A DNA stretch of 34,032 bases from Acinetobacter sp. P8-3-8 (GCF_000214135.1 NZ_AFIE01000039.1:1-34032), one strand, 5' to 3'. Shown: positions 15,971-25,861, counted from the stretch's first letter. The notes: generated by a model not told the origin, from the letters alone. A program made the numbers and translations.

Positions 15971-16338
15971 AATGAGTTTAAGTTTTTCTGCATCTTTTAC
16001 ATTGAGTTTAAAGTTGAATGTGCAATTGTTTTTGGTACAAGGGGCAGTATTTTTTAACAGTCCATCTTCGACAGGGTTTTCTACCGTTACGCCGTATGCG
16101 GGAATTTTGACTTGGTTGGAAAATGTTGCCTGTCCAATGGGATAGAGTTGATTGGCTTTGTTTCTTTGTGCTTGTGTATTTGAAAATTGTGGAAAAGTTG
16201 GCTTAAAGGTTTCTATGTTTTGAGCATGTGTCATTGGGTGAATACAGCTAAGGGTAGAATAAGACTGAATATTTTCTTTTTCATTTTTAGAATACGCTGA
16301 CTTCGATGGTATAAAAATAACATATTGGTGAAGTTTGG
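15950..16338 (-). pseudogene. truncated, frameshifted copy of gene B (B')
   Basis: On the minus strand this matches gene B (14458-14826) from the region before its start, through the signal peptide, to EKLKL, with high identity (for example FPQFSNTQAQRNKANQLYPI). One base is missing in the signal-peptide region (ATTGGGTG near 16232-16240, against ATTGGTGTG in gene B), which puts a TGA in the original frame. The C-terminal 150 or so residues are gone, replaced by the inverted-repeat segment. A residual frame from an ATG within the frameshift site could be translated but would lack a signal peptide. Confidence 0.8.
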
Positions 16339-16626
16339 GGGAGTTGGTATATGTTATTGATGGTAGAAGTTTTATCGTAAATCCCCCACAAAAATAGGGA
16401 ATCACCTTACATCTTTATGTTTATTCTGTGAATATTATCAATGAAATCAGTTAATTTTTTATTTGTGTGTAAGGGGATGAGGTTAGGTGTTATCTGTATT
16501 TTAATATCATTTTTAATGAAGCATAGGAGCATTTAGGATTAATTCAGTAATAAATATAATAGTGTAACTAATTAGAATTATGTTTTTTGATGTATTATTA
16601 CATTGAATAAAATCTTTAGCTTATTG

Positions 16627-17286
16627 ATGATGAAAGAATTTATAAAGAAGCATAAAACTATTAGTTGTATATTAGGAATACTGGGAACAATTATTCTTGG
16701 TGGTTTAGGCAGTGGCGTTTGGGAGATACTATTAAAACCTATATTAAGTTTTCTGAGCAATGGCGTTATTAATTTCTTAGTAGATACCTCGACTAGTTTT
16801 AGCAATGAAATATATCAAAGTATTTCTATGCGGAGTTTGGATAGATTTCAAGCTAAAACATATAGTTTAATAGTTACATTTCTTGGCTTAATAACCATAC
16901 TAATATGTTTATTACTTTTCACCAAAGTTAAGAGAAAGTTAGATGAAGAACGGGATGGTATAAATGAATTCGAAAAAGATAAAAATTGGCCTTTAAGAAA
17001 TCATAAAAATTTTTATATCTTTATGACCTTTTATTTTTTTCTCGGTTGTATTCCTTTTTTTATTTATACATATGATGGTATTAAAACAAATTTCATTGCA
17101 AAAAAAGTTATAGCTTTTGAATATCTATTGAAGGTTAATGGTGATGTTTTAACAGATATTGAGCTTAAAAAAATTGAATCGGAATTTGCTCAAATTAGAA
17201 ATGCTGAGGACTATCAAAAAATCATGATAGATTTAAAAGAAATAGCAGACCAAAACAATAAGCATATAAATAAAAACCCGCTCTAA
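16627..17286 (+). CDS. orphan membrane protein
   Basis: This protein of about 219 residues has three clear hydrophobic segments: ISCILGILGTIILGGLGSGVW near the N-terminus, SLIVTFLGLITILICLLLF around 80-100, and FYIFMTFYFFLGCIPFFIYTY around 130-150. A charged cytoplasmic loop (about 103-125) and a C-terminal helical soluble tail of about 60 residues complete it. The frame opens at a TTG (16603), but the ATG at 16627 or 16630 is more likely; none has a good ribosome binding site. The family is not recognised. It is very A+T-rich compared with gatB beside it and borders the rearranged A/B locus, so recent acquisition is plausible. Its last codons form the left arm of a terminator. Confidence 0.6.
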   Translation: MMKEFIKKHKTISCILGILGTIILGGLGSGVWEILLKPILSFLSNGVINFLVDTSTSFSNEIYQSISMRSLDRFQAKTYSLIVTFLGLITILICLLLFTKVKRKLDEERDGINEFEKDKNWPLRNHKNFYIFMTFYFFLGCIPFFIYTYDGIKTNFIAKKVIAFEYLLKVNGDVLTDIELKKIESEFAQIRNAEDYQKIMIDLKEIADQNNKHINKNPL

Positions 17287-17300
17287 AGCGGGTTTTCTTT
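17273..17300. terminator. bidirectional terminator between the membrane protein gene and gatB
   Basis: A perfect 10-bp stem (AAAACCCGCT / AGCGGGTTTT) with a CTAA loop has T-rich sequence on both outer sides, so it can end transcription from either strand. The left arm overlaps the last codons of the membrane protein gene, and its stop codon lies in the loop. Confidence 0.88.
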
Positions 17301-17315
17301 TAAAATGAGATCAGC

Positions 17316-18806
17316 TTAATCAATCAATTTCTTCATCAATTCATTCACTTGCGCAGGGTTGGCTTTACCTTTTGCAGCTTTCATGACTTGACCAACGAGA
17401 CCATTAAAGGCTTTTTCTTTACCAGACTTGTACTCTTCGACCATTTTTTCATTGGCTGCAAGTACATCTTTAATAATCGCTTCAATCGCACCTGTATCGG
17501 TTTCTTGCTTTAAGCCTTTCTCAGTAATAATGTCATCCGCAGATTTTCCTTCTGCTTCCCACATAAAGCCAAACACTTGCTTAGCAATTTTGCCGTTAAT
17601 GGTGTTATCAACAATACGTGCGATCATGCCACCCAATTGCTCAGCAGAAACAGGCGAGTCTTGAAGTTCTAAGCTGGCTTTATTTAAAGCACCTGAGAAT
17701 TCACCCATCACCCAGTTTGCAGCAACCTTACCTTGAGCAGCACCGCCAGCAGCAACCACAACAGCTTCATAGAAATCAGCCATTTCACGAGAAAGCGTCA
17801 ACACATGTGCATCATACTCAGTCACTGCAAAGTCAGCGATAAAACGAGCACGGCGTGCTTTCGGCAACTCAGGAAGCGCAGCCCGAGCCGCTTCAACTTG
17901 TTCATTTGAAATGATAACAGGAAGCAAGTCAGGATCTGGGAAGTAACGGTAGTCGTTCGCTTCTTCTTTTGAGCGCATCGAACGCGTTTCCATCTTCACT
18001 GTATCGAACAAACGTGTTTCTTGGTCGATCTTGCCACCATCTTCCAAAATGTCCATTTGACGTTCAATTTCAACATTGATCGCTTGTTCGATGAAACGGA
18101 AAGAGTTGATGTTTTTCAATTCACAACGTGTACCAAATGCATCGCCCGGACGACGTAAAGACACGTTACAGTCACAACGGAAAGAACCTTCTGCCATGTT
18201 ACCGTCAGAAATCCCCAACCAACGCACTAAAGTGTGAATCGCTTTGATATAAGCCAAAGCTTCTTCCACAGAACGCATATCAGGCTCAGAGACGATTTCC
18301 AGTAAAGGCGTACCTGCACGGTTTAAATCAATACCCGACATCCCTTCGAATTGATCGTGAATCGATTTACCTGCATCTTCCTCTAAATGCGCACGTGTGA
18401 CGCCTATACGCTTCACTGTGCCATCTTCAAGCTGAATGTCGATATGACCCAAGCCAACAATCGGATTGTCCATTTGGCTAATCTGATAGCCTTTAGGCGA
18501 ATCAGGATAGAAATAGTTCTTACGAGCAAAGACAGAAGCCTGATCGATATAAGCATCGATACCTAAACCAAAACGAATCGCAAGATCAACGACTTCTTTA
18601 TTTAATACAGGAAGAACCCCCGGCATTGCCAAATCAACAAGGCTGGCTTGCGTATTTGGATCTTGACCAAAAGTGGTTGAAGAACCTGAGAAAATTTTAG
18701 AATTGGTCATCAACTGCGTGTGGATCTCAATCCCGATAACGACTTCCCATCCATCAATCAAGTTTGATTTAGGTGCTTTTTGCGCTGTTTTTGAGGCATT
18801 AGTCAT
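17316..18806 (-). CDS. gatB: Asp-tRNA(Asn)/Glu-tRNA(Gln) amidotransferase subunit B
   Basis: This 496-residue GatB starts MTNASKTAQ. The conserved cradle domain begins with [13 protein letters not shown] (about 20-32) and includes [19 protein letters not shown], whose cysteines belong to the zinc site, and the kinase-like [18 protein letters not shown]. The tail is the YqeY-like tRNA-binding domain ending in [14 protein letters not shown]. GatB activates the side-chain carboxylate of mischarged tRNA with ATP before ammonia from GatA amidates it. Its ATG directly abuts the gatA stop, so the two are translationally coupled. Length is normal for the family. Confidence 0.98.
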   Translation of the reverse strand: MTNASKTAQKAPKSNLIDGWEVVIGIEIHTQLMTNSKIFSGSSTTFGQDPNTQASLVDLAMPGVLPVLNKEVVDLAIRFGLGIDAYIDQASVFARKNYFYPDSPKGYQISQMDNPIVGLGHIDIQLEDGTVKRIGVTRAHLEEDAGKSIHDQFEGMSGIDLNRAGTPLLEIVSEPDMRSVEEALAYIKAIHTLVRWLGISDGNMAEGSFRCDCNVSLRRPGDAFGTRCELKNINSFRFIEQAINVEIERQMDILEDGGKIDQETRLFDTVKMETRSMRSKEEANDYRYFPDPDLLPVIISNEQVEAARAALPELPKARRARFIADFAVTEYDAHVLTLSREMADFYEAVVVAAGGAAQGKVAANWVMGEFSGALNKASLELQDSPVSAEQLGGMIARIVDNTINGKIAKQVFGFMWEAEGKSADDIITEKGLKQETDTGAIEAIIKDVLAANEKMVEEYKSGKEKAFNGLVGQVMKAAKGKANPAQVNELMKKLID

Positions 18807-20285
18807 TTATACGTTCTCCTCAGCAATTGCCGCACGTTTAGTATGCCAATCCGTATTTTGTTGATATTGATGAACAATAGATAACAATTGAGATTCTGAC
18901 CAATAGTTACCAATCAACTGCAAACCTACAGGAAGTTGATTTGCATCAAAACCAACAGGTGCATTGATCGCTGGCAGACCTGCCAAGTTCACCGCAAGGG
19001 TATAAATATCGCCTAAATACATTTCAGTCGGGCTAAGATTTGCACCGATTTTGTAAGCTGTGGTCGGTGCAGATGGCGCAGCGATGACATCAACATTTTC
19101 AAATGCTTTTAAGAAATCTTGTTGGATTAAACGACGTACTTTTTGTGCTTTGACATAATAAGCATCGTAATATCCCGCAGAAAGTGCATAAGTACCAATC
19201 AAGATACGACGTTGCACTTCTGCACCAAAACCTTCTGAACGAGAGCGTTTATACAGGTCTAAAATATCGGTTGGGTTTTCACAACGGTAACCATAACGCA
19301 CGCCGTCATAACGTGACAGGTTCGATGAAGCTTCAGCAGGCGCAATCAAATAATACGTTGGCACATAGGCTTCAGTCATGTTGAGATCAATCTCAACCAA
19401 GGTTGCACCCATCTCTTGCAATTTTTTTAATGATTCTTCAACACGCGCTTTAACGTCAGCATCTAAACCTTGAACATTAAAATATTGTTTAGGAATACCA
19501 ATACGTAAACCTTTGACTGCTGTTGCATTTAAATTTGCAACATAATCATCGACTGCTTTATCTACAGAAGTTGAATCTTTAGCATCATGTCCTGCAATGG
19601 TGTTCATCAAGAATGCACAATCTTCAGCAGAACGTGCCATTGGGCCACCTTGGTCAAGTGACGATGCGAATGCGATCATCCCGAAACGTGATACACGACC
19701 ATAGGTTGGTTTTAAGCCTGTTAAGCCACAGAATGAAGCAGGTTGACGAATCGAACCGCCCGTATCTGTACCTGTTGCAATAGGGGCTAAATCCGCAGCA
19801 ACCACAGCCGCTGAACCACCTGATGAACCACCCGGAACATGTTCTAAGTTCCATGGGTTTTTAGTCGCACCATAGAATGAACTTTCAGAGGTTGAACCCA
19901 TTGCGAATTCATCCATGTTCACTTTACCTAAAGTGACCAAGCCTGCTTCTTTGGTTTTAGCAACGACAGTTGCGTCATAAGGTGAGATAAAATTATCCAG
20001 CATTTTTGAACCGGCAGAAGTGCGAATCCCTTGGGTACAGAAAATATCTTTATGTGCAATTGGAACACCAGTCAATATGCCTGCTGTACCAGATTTGAGT
20101 AAGTTATCTGCCGCATCTGCTTGAGCGAGGGCTTGTTCAGCAGTTACCGTTACATACGATTGAACACGGCCATCGATTTTTGCAATACGGTCTAAATAGT
20201 GTTGAGTCAATTCACGAGATGAAAACTGAGCAGTTTTTAAGCCTTCAGTCATTTCACGAATCGATAAACGGTGTAAATCAGTCAT
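18807..20285 (-). CDS. gatA: Asp-tRNA(Asn)/Glu-tRNA(Gln) amidotransferase subunit A
   Basis: This 492-residue GatA is an amidase-signature enzyme. It has the Lys of PIAHKDIFC (about residue 76), the Gly/Ser-rich [10 protein letters not shown] (about 150-159), and the [11 protein letters not shown] loop (about 173-183) that holds the nucleophilic Ser and the cis-Ser of the Ser-cisSer-Lys triad. It releases ammonia from glutamine and channels it to GatB. It is the middle gene of gatC-gatA-gatB, 51 bp after gatC and directly abutting gatB. Full length and intact. Confidence 0.98.
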   Translation of the reverse strand: MTDLHRLSIREMTEGLKTAQFSSRELTQHYLDRIAKIDGRVQSYVTVTAEQALAQADAADNLLKSGTAGILTGVPIAHKDIFCTQGIRTSAGSKMLDNFISPYDATVVAKTKEAGLVTLGKVNMDEFAMGSTSESSFYGATKNPWNLEHVPGGSSGGSAAVVAADLAPIATGTDTGGSIRQPASFCGLTGLKPTYGRVSRFGMIAFASSLDQGGPMARSAEDCAFLMNTIAGHDAKDSTSVDKAVDDYVANLNATAVKGLRIGIPKQYFNVQGLDADVKARVEESLKKLQEMGATLVEIDLNMTEAYVPTYYLIAPAEASSNLSRYDGVRYGYRCENPTDILDLYKRSRSEGFGAEVQRRILIGTYALSAGYYDAYYVKAQKVRRLIQQDFLKAFENVDVIAAPSAPTTAYKIGANLSPTEMYLGDIYTLAVNLAGLPAINAPVGFDANQLPVGLQLIGNYWSESQLLSIVHQYQQNTDWHTKRAAIAEENV

Positions 20286-20336
20286 GAGTACAATTCTTTA
20301 CGATTAATTTTATAAATAAGTTTATTTGGTTGAATA

Positions 20337-20651
20337 TTATTCAATCACACGAGGTACAAGGTATAAGCCGTCTTGTGTAGCAGGGGCTATAGCTTGATAT
20401 TGTTCGCGATGATTGGTTTCTGTCACAACATCAGGGCGAAGTGGCTGCGGATGATCAAATGGGCTTTTAAGTGGCTCAACACCTTCGGTATCAATACCTT
20501 TTAATGTTTCCATCATCCCCAAGATTTTATTTAAACTTTGAGCATATTCAGCAGATTGCGTATCATTCAACGACAATCGAGCAAGATTGGCGATCTGCGA
20601 TACTGTTTGTGCATTTAACTCTGCAGTGTGCTGAGCATCTGAAGTTGACAT
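20337..20651 (-). CDS. gatC: Asp-tRNA(Asn)/Glu-tRNA(Gln) amidotransferase subunit C
   Basis: This 104-residue GatC is the small belt subunit that stabilises GatA-GatB. It has the usual IANLARLSL motif near residue 20, NKILGMMETLKGIDTEGVEPL around 46-66, and LRPDVV followed by a C-terminal PRVIE. It is the first gene of the operon. The start ATG at 20651 is preceded by AGGTGAGA. The promoter lies in the short region shared with mreB. Confidence 0.97.
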   Translation of the reverse strand: MSTSDAQHTAELNAQTVSQIANLARLSLNDTQSAEYAQSLNKILGMMETLKGIDTEGVEPLKSPFDHPQPLRPDVVTETNHREQYQAIAPATQDGLYLVPRVIE

Positions 20652-20695
20652 GATGTCTCACCTAATTAGTTTCAAAAAAATTCAAAATATCGTGC

Positions 20696-20722
20696 GTTAT
20701 AATAAGCGATTGACTTGTTCAA
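20696..20722 (-). promoter_or_regulatory. candidate gatCAB promoter
   Basis: On the minus strand TTGAAC (20722-20717) and TATAAC (20701-20696) are 15 bases apart, about 45 bases before the gatC start. The spacing is short, so confidence is limited. Confidence 0.4.
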
Positions 20723-20737
20723 ATCATCACATTTAGT
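20710..20737 (+). promoter_or_regulatory. candidate mreB promoter
   Basis: TTGACT (20710-20715), a 16-base spacer and TTTAGT (20732-20737) lie about 50 bases before the mreB GTG. The box overlaps the proposed gatC promoter on the other strand, so the two units may compete for polymerase. Confidence 0.4.
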
Positions 20738-20776
20738 TAAAGTTGCCATCTTGCGTCCACATAAAGTTTAAACTGA

Positions 20777-21826
<1,050 letters not shown>

Positions 21827-21857
21827 ACTTTCGTAGATTAAGTTTAAGGACGAGGCG

Positions 21858-22715
21858 GTGCAACCGAATCTCTTTTCAAGACAACCGCCATCTTTTCGCT
21901 CGTTCATCATTGCGGTCATCACTTGCTTGGTAGTGCTGTTTTTTAACTGGCGCATGCCTCAAGTGATCCAACCTGCAAGAGATGTCTTGTATGCGGCGTA
22001 TAACCCGATTTATGCCTTAGCAAGTTATCCTGTATTGTCGAAAGAATGGCTCAATCAGCAAACCAAATCTGAAGCACAATTGCGTCGTGAAAATACTGCG
22101 ATGCAAGCGGAATTGCTTCAAGCGCAAGTGCGTCTGCAAAAACTCTCTGAACTTTCAGCTGAAAATGCACGTTTACGTGGTTTACTTGATACGCCGTTAA
22201 TCATTGATGGTCGTATGGAAATTGCTGAAGTGATTGGGACGGATGCCGATCCTTTACGTCACATCATTATCATTAACCGTGGTTCTGCCAATCAAATCAA
22301 AGTGGGTCAAACTGTTTTAGATGATAAAGGGATCATGGGGCAAGTGATCAGTGTTTATCCACACAGTAGTCGTATTATGTTACTTTCTGATAAAGAACAT
22401 TCTTTATCTGTACGTTTAGAAAGTTCAGGTATGCGAGCGATTGTGACGGGTACAGGTGATTTAGGTCGTTTGAAAATGGAATACGTTCCAACCAGTGCCA
22501 ATATCAAAGTAGGCGATAAAGTCTATAGCTCTGGTTTAGGACAACATTTTCCAGCGGGTTATCTAGTGGGTTCAGTCTCTAAAGTGATGCGCCATAATAC
22601 AGGTGAGTTCGCTCAAATTGATGTTGTACCTGCCGCACAGTTGGCTGGTGGTCATCATGTGGTGGTATTATTTTCTGATTCCTTAGCGATGGAGCAGCCA
22701 AATGTTGATCGCTAA
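21858..22715 (+). CDS. mreC: rod-shape-determining protein MreC
   Basis: This 285-residue inner-membrane protein has one N-terminal anchor (FIIAVITCLVVLFFNW, about 16-31), a coiled-coil (about 65-105, rich in Glu, Ala, Gln and Leu) and a periplasmic beta-domain pair with conserved-looking GTGDLGRLKMEYV and VYSSGLGQHFPAGYLVG. It links MreB filaments and MreD to the periplasmic cell-wall enzymes. GTG is the start codon, preceded by AAGGACGAGG, 31 bp after mreB. Its last 14 bases overlap mreD. Confidence 0.96.
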   Translation: MQPNLFSRQPPSFRSFIIAVITCLVVLFFNWRMPQVIQPARDVLYAAYNPIYALASYPVLSKEWLNQQTKSEAQLRRENTAMQAELLQAQVRLQKLSELSAENARLRGLLDTPLIIDGRMEIAEVIGTDADPLRHIIIINRGSANQIKVGQTVLDDKGIMGQVISVYPHSSRIMLLSDKEHSLSVRLESSGMRAIVTGTGDLGRLKMEYVPTSANIKVGDKVYSSGLGQHFPAGYLVGSVSKVMRHNTGEFAQIDVVPAAQLAGGHHVVVLFSDSLAMEQPNVDR

Positions 22716-23199
22716 AAAGTTACGCTCAGAAAAACAACGTAAAGACCCGTTATTCATTATTGTCGTTTCAATTATTATTTGTTCGATTCTAGTCGTTTAC
22801 CCAATGTCTTATGTGTTTGCGGGTTGGCGACCAGTATACATGTTTATGATCATGCTTTTTTGGGTGCTTTGTCAGCCAACATGGTGTGGTGTCTGGTTTG
22901 CATTTACTATGGGTTTATTTACAGACCTGTTGCTAGATGCACCTTTGGGCATGAATGCGTTAAGTTATGTTCTGATTGCTTTTTTGACCCGTTATTTTAT
23001 TCGTGAAAGACGTGTGCTGACCTTTAGTAATCTTTGGATTATCAGCATGTTTGCCATTTTGGCTCATTTGGTTTTTACTTTTATGGGGCAGATAATGGCA
23101 GGTGTGCATTTTTCGTTTGCACGGCATTGGCAACCTTTAGTGTCTAGTATTTTATGCTGGCCTATTTTCTATTATTTATTGAGAAGATGGCGCATTTAA
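22702..23199 (+). CDS. mreD: rod-shape-determining protein MreD
   Basis: This 165-residue integral membrane protein has about five hydrophobic helices and the MreD pattern PTWCGVWFAFTMGLFTDLLLDAPLGMNAL (about 53-81) with a following YFIRERR. It works with MreC in the elongasome. It starts inside the end of mreC (14-bp overlap) and ends inside the start of maf (13-bp overlap), so translation of the three is probably coupled. Confidence 0.95.
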   Translation: MLIAKKLRSEKQRKDPLFIIVVSIIICSILVVYPMSYVFAGWRPVYMFMIMLFWVLCQPTWCGVWFAFTMGLFTDLLLDAPLGMNALSYVLIAFLTRYFIRERRVLTFSNLWIISMFAILAHLVFTFMGQIMAGVHFSFARHWQPLVSSILCWPIFYYLLRRWRI

Positions 23200-23753
23200 T
23201 TTTAGCTTCGAGTTCACCTCGACGAAAAGAATTGTTGTCACAGGTCGGATTAAATTTTGAAATCTGTAGTCCTGATATTGATGAATCTGTTTTAGAACAT
23301 GAGCTGATTGATCAGTATGTAGAGCGATTAGCGGTACAAAAAGCTCAAGCTGTCTTGGGCTTGCATCCTGAAAGTATAGTGATTGCTGCGGATACAAGTT
23401 TAGTTTTTGCAGATCAAATTATTGGTAAGCCAGAATCTAAGCAACATGCATTTGATATTTGGACATTATTGTCAGGTCAAAAGCATGAAGTGCTGACAGG
23501 TGTTTGTGTTGCAAATGCCAAACAATTATTGAGTGTTGTGGTTCGTACTGAGGTTGAGTTCCAATTTTTAGGCTCAAAGGATATGGAAGAATATTGGGCG
23601 ACAGGGGAACCTATAGGTAAAGCTGGTGGATATGCGATTCAAGGCTTTGCTGCAAAGTATGTTAAACATATTAATGGTAGCTATAGTAATGTTGTAGGAC
23701 TACCATTGCATGAAACAATACAGTTACTCGATCAAATACAGCAGGGCAGTTGA
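23187..23753 (+). CDS. maf: Maf-family nucleoside triphosphate pyrophosphatase (YhdE-like)
   Basis: The protein is about 188 residues from the ATG at 23187 (MAHLILASSSPRRKELL). The frame also opens at 23154, but SSSPRR placed near residue 8 is the family norm, and the upstream residues come from the mreD overlap. It has the catalytic Asp in AADTSLV and the GKPESKQHAFD and GKAGGYAIQG motifs of the Maf group. Maf proteins hydrolyse dTTP/UTP or m7GTP to the monophosphate and prevent bad nucleotides from entering nucleic acid. The position between mreD and rng is the well-known place of the YhdE type. Its final stretch PLHETIQLL is canonical. Confidence 0.95.
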   Translation: MAHLILASSSPRRKELLSQVGLNFEICSPDIDESVLEHELIDQYVERLAVQKAQAVLGLHPESIVIAADTSLVFADQIIGKPESKQHAFDIWTLLSGQKHEVLTGVCVANAKQLLSVVVRTEVEFQFLGSKDMEEYWATGEPIGKAGGYAIQGFAAKYVKHINGSYSNVVGLPLHETIQLLDQIQQGS

Positions 23754-23804
23754 AGCACTAAATTAACTGCGAAAAAGAATTTTTATAATGTTTTGAGTTT
23801 TGTT

Positions 23805-25259
23805 ATGTCTGACGAGTTATTGATTAACGTCACGCCTATGGAATGTCGCGTGGCCTTAATTCAAAATGGTACGGTCAATGAATTATTTGTTGAACGTACT
23901 GTTAAGCGTGGGTTGGTAGGTAATATTTACAAAGGGAAAGTTGTACGTGTGCTTCCGGGTATGCAAGCTGCTTTTGTGGATATTGGCTTATCTCGTACTG
24001 CATTTTTACATATTAATGATATGGTTTGGACACGTAACCAACCCACACCGAATGTTTTTGAATTATTACAACCGGGGCAAATTCTCACTGTTCAAGTCAT
24101 GAAAGATATGCTTGGAACAAAGGGGGCTCGTTTAAGTACTGATCTTTCTATTCCTTCTCGTTATTTGGTATTGATGCCTTATGGTCATCATATTGGCGTT
24201 TCACAACGTATTGAATCAGAAGAAGAACGCGACCGGTTACGTTCGATGATTGAGCGTATTCAAGCAGAGCATAAGCTACCGGGTTCAGTGATTGTACGTA
24301 CGGCTGCTGAAGGAATTGAAGAAGCAGCGATTGCACAAGACATGGCTTATCTAGCAAAGCTGTGGCAATACATTCAAGATAAACAAAAAAGTGTGATTGT
24401 TCCTTCTTTAATTTTTGAAGAATTGCCTTTGCCGCAACGTGTGATTCGTGATTTGGCAAATGAAGATACTGCTAAAATTTCAGTTGATTCACGTGAAATT
24501 CACGCCAAGTTAGCAGAATTTGTCTGCGAATTTGTACCCAGCATGACCAATCGCCTGATTCATTATCCGGGCGAGCGTCCAATTTTTGATTTGTATAATG
24601 TTGAAGAAGATATTCAACGTGCATTGCAAACCCGTGTTGCTTTGAAGTCTGGTGGTTATCTGATGATTGATCAGACTGAAGCCATGACGACCATTGATGT
24701 CAATACAGGTTCCTATGTCGGTGGGCGTACGCTTGAAGACACAGTCTTTAAAACCAATATGGAAGCAACACAGGTCATTGCCCGCCAACTGAGATTGCGA
24801 AACTTAGGCGGTATTATCATTATTGACTTCATTGATATGCAAGAAGCGCAGCATCGTGAAGAAGTCATGAATCAGTTTGATAAAATGCTTGAACGCGATC
24901 ATGCGAAAACGAAGATTACCCAAGTTTCAGAGCTGGGTTTAGTTGAAATGACACGTAAGCGTACACGTGAGTCACTTGAGCATCTGCTTTGTGAGTCATG
25001 TCCTGCTTGTCAGGGACGTGGTTATATTAAAACTGCAGAGACAGTATGTTACGAAATTTTTCGAGAAATCCTCAGATATGCTCGAGCTTATGAATCTCAG
25101 AGTGGCTTTACTGTCGTTGCACATCCTTCTGTGATTGATCGTCTTTTAACCGCAGAAGCGCCAGCAGTCGCAGATTTAGAGCATTTCGTGCATCGCGTGA
25201 TTAAATTCCAAGTTGAAAATTTATATACGCAAGAGCAATACGATATCATTTTAAGTTGA
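23805..25259 (+). CDS. rng: ribonuclease G
   Basis: The protein is about 484 residues from the ATG at 23805, which gives the usual start MSDELLINVTPME; an in-frame TTG 12 bases upstream is less likely. It has an S1-like RNA-binding domain (GNIYKGKVVRVLPGMQAAFVDIG, about 35-58, continuing to about 125). The catalytic DNase-I-like region holds magnesium ligands in TTIDVNTGSYVG and IIIDFIDMQ, and the zinc-link is CESCPACQGRG (about 403-413). RNase G matures the 5' end of 16S rRNA and cuts some mRNAs. It lacks the long C-terminal scaffold of RNase E. It follows maf by 51 bp. Confidence 0.97.
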   Translation: MSDELLINVTPMECRVALIQNGTVNELFVERTVKRGLVGNIYKGKVVRVLPGMQAAFVDIGLSRTAFLHINDMVWTRNQPTPNVFELLQPGQILTVQVMKDMLGTKGARLSTDLSIPSRYLVLMPYGHHIGVSQRIESEEERDRLRSMIERIQAEHKLPGSVIVRTAAEGIEEAAIAQDMAYLAKLWQYIQDKQKSVIVPSLIFEELPLPQRVIRDLANEDTAKISVDSREIHAKLAEFVCEFVPSMTNRLIHYPGERPIFDLYNVEEDIQRALQTRVALKSGGYLMIDQTEAMTTIDVNTGSYVGGRTLEDTVFKTNMEATQVIARQLRLRNLGGIIIIDFIDMQEAQHREEVMNQFDKMLERDHAKTKITQVSELGLVEMTRKRTRESLEHLLCESCPACQGRGYIKTAETVCYEIFREILRYARAYESQSGFTVVAHPSVIDRLLTAEAPAVADLEHFVHRVIKFQVENLYTQEQYDIILS

Positions 25260-25390
25260 AATTGTAACAGAATATCGTTAAACAGTTGTTACATCTGAAA
25301 TTTTACTTTGTGCTTTGATTTCACAATACTAGACATAAAGGTAGCCAAAGACATTTCTCCCTTTAAATCGTCTTAGCAAGTGAGGTTAAA

Positions 25391-25564
25391 ATGAGCGTAA
25401 GTGAACAAATAATAAAAAGCGGTATTAAACATGTATTAGAGTCACAGCCTAAAAATACATGTGTAATGTTGGATGATGATGGTAAAGAAGTAAACATCAC
25501 CAAAGATATGGTGGTGAATGTTTGTCATCAGCTTCTAAGACAATGCCGTAATGTTAAAAATTAA
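25391..25564 (+). CDS. 57-residue small protein, PA1571-like
   Basis: An ATG with GAGG 5 bases upstream (25382-25385) opens a 57-codon frame: MSVSEQIIKSGIKHVLES, then CVMLDDDGKEVNITKDMVVNVCHQLLRQC. The central 'x-D-x-x-G-K-E-x-x-I-T-x-x-M-x-x-x-x-C-x-x-L' order resembles the small PA1571-type proteins of pseudomonads, recalled by pattern and not searched. The start signal, normal codon use and a strong terminator beginning at its stop codon argue that it is real. It has no signal peptide and no membrane helix. It lies 131 bp after rng and may have its own promoter. Function is unknown. Confidence 0.7.
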   Translation: MSVSEQIIKSGIKHVLESQPKNTCVMLDDDGKEVNITKDMVVNVCHQLLRQCRNVKN

Positions 25565-25592
25565 GGGGCCAATTGAAGCCCCTTAATTTTTT
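25561..25592 (+). terminator. terminator after the 57-residue gene
   Basis: A 9-bp stem (TTAAGGGGC / GCCCCTTAA) with an 8-base loop is followed by six T. The left arm includes the stop codon. Confidence 0.9.
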
Positions 25593-25594
25593 CC

Positions 25595-25628
25595 AAAACG
25601 TGTTCTTTTGAGGACACGTTTTTATTTT
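25595..25628 (+). terminator. second hairpin terminator in tandem
   Basis: AAAACGTGT and ACACGTTTT form a 9-bp stem with a 10-base loop, followed by TTATTTT-type sequence. It directly follows the first terminator, giving a double stop. Confidence 0.7.
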
Positions 25629-25710
25629 GAATTGATTTCAATAATGACATATTTAAAACAGCTTCTCTTTTCATTCGGTTCTTACAAATATCAAGTAATC
25701 TTCTTATTTC

Positions 25711-25794
25711 TGAATGAGAAAAGCAAAAGCAGAGAAGAAGAAAAGCAGAGAGTAAGAAAATAAAAGAGAGCTGAAAATAAGACGAGTGAAGAAA
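25711..25794 (+). repeat. purine-rich low-complexity tract
   Basis: About 83 bases are roughly 87% purine on the plus strand, with imperfect repeats of AAAAGCA and AGAGAG. There is no ORF. It lies between the double terminator and the 3' end of the wax ester synthase gene, where it would be pyrimidine-rich in that gene's 3' UTR. Confidence 0.6.
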
Positions 25795-25805
25795 TTTAGG
25801 GTTTT

Positions 25806-25836
25806 GCCCAATCCTCCTTTGAAAGGAAGATTAGGC
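25806..25836. repeat. imperfect hairpin downstream of the wax ester synthase gene
   Basis: GCCCAATCCTCCTTT and AAAGGAAGATTAGGC pair at 13 of 15 positions around a single-base centre. It follows the wax ester synthase stop by about 25 bases on the minus strand but has no T-run on that side. It may act as a 3' stabilising hairpin or weak terminator. Confidence 0.45.
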
Positions 25837-25861
25837 ATGCTCAAATCAAGGCATTAAGTCT

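Noticed and set aside
25806-25836. Rho-independent terminator for the wax ester synthase gene
   Set aside because: The hairpin is imperfect and is followed by AAAACCC on the gene's strand instead of a T-run, so I list it only as an inverted repeat.
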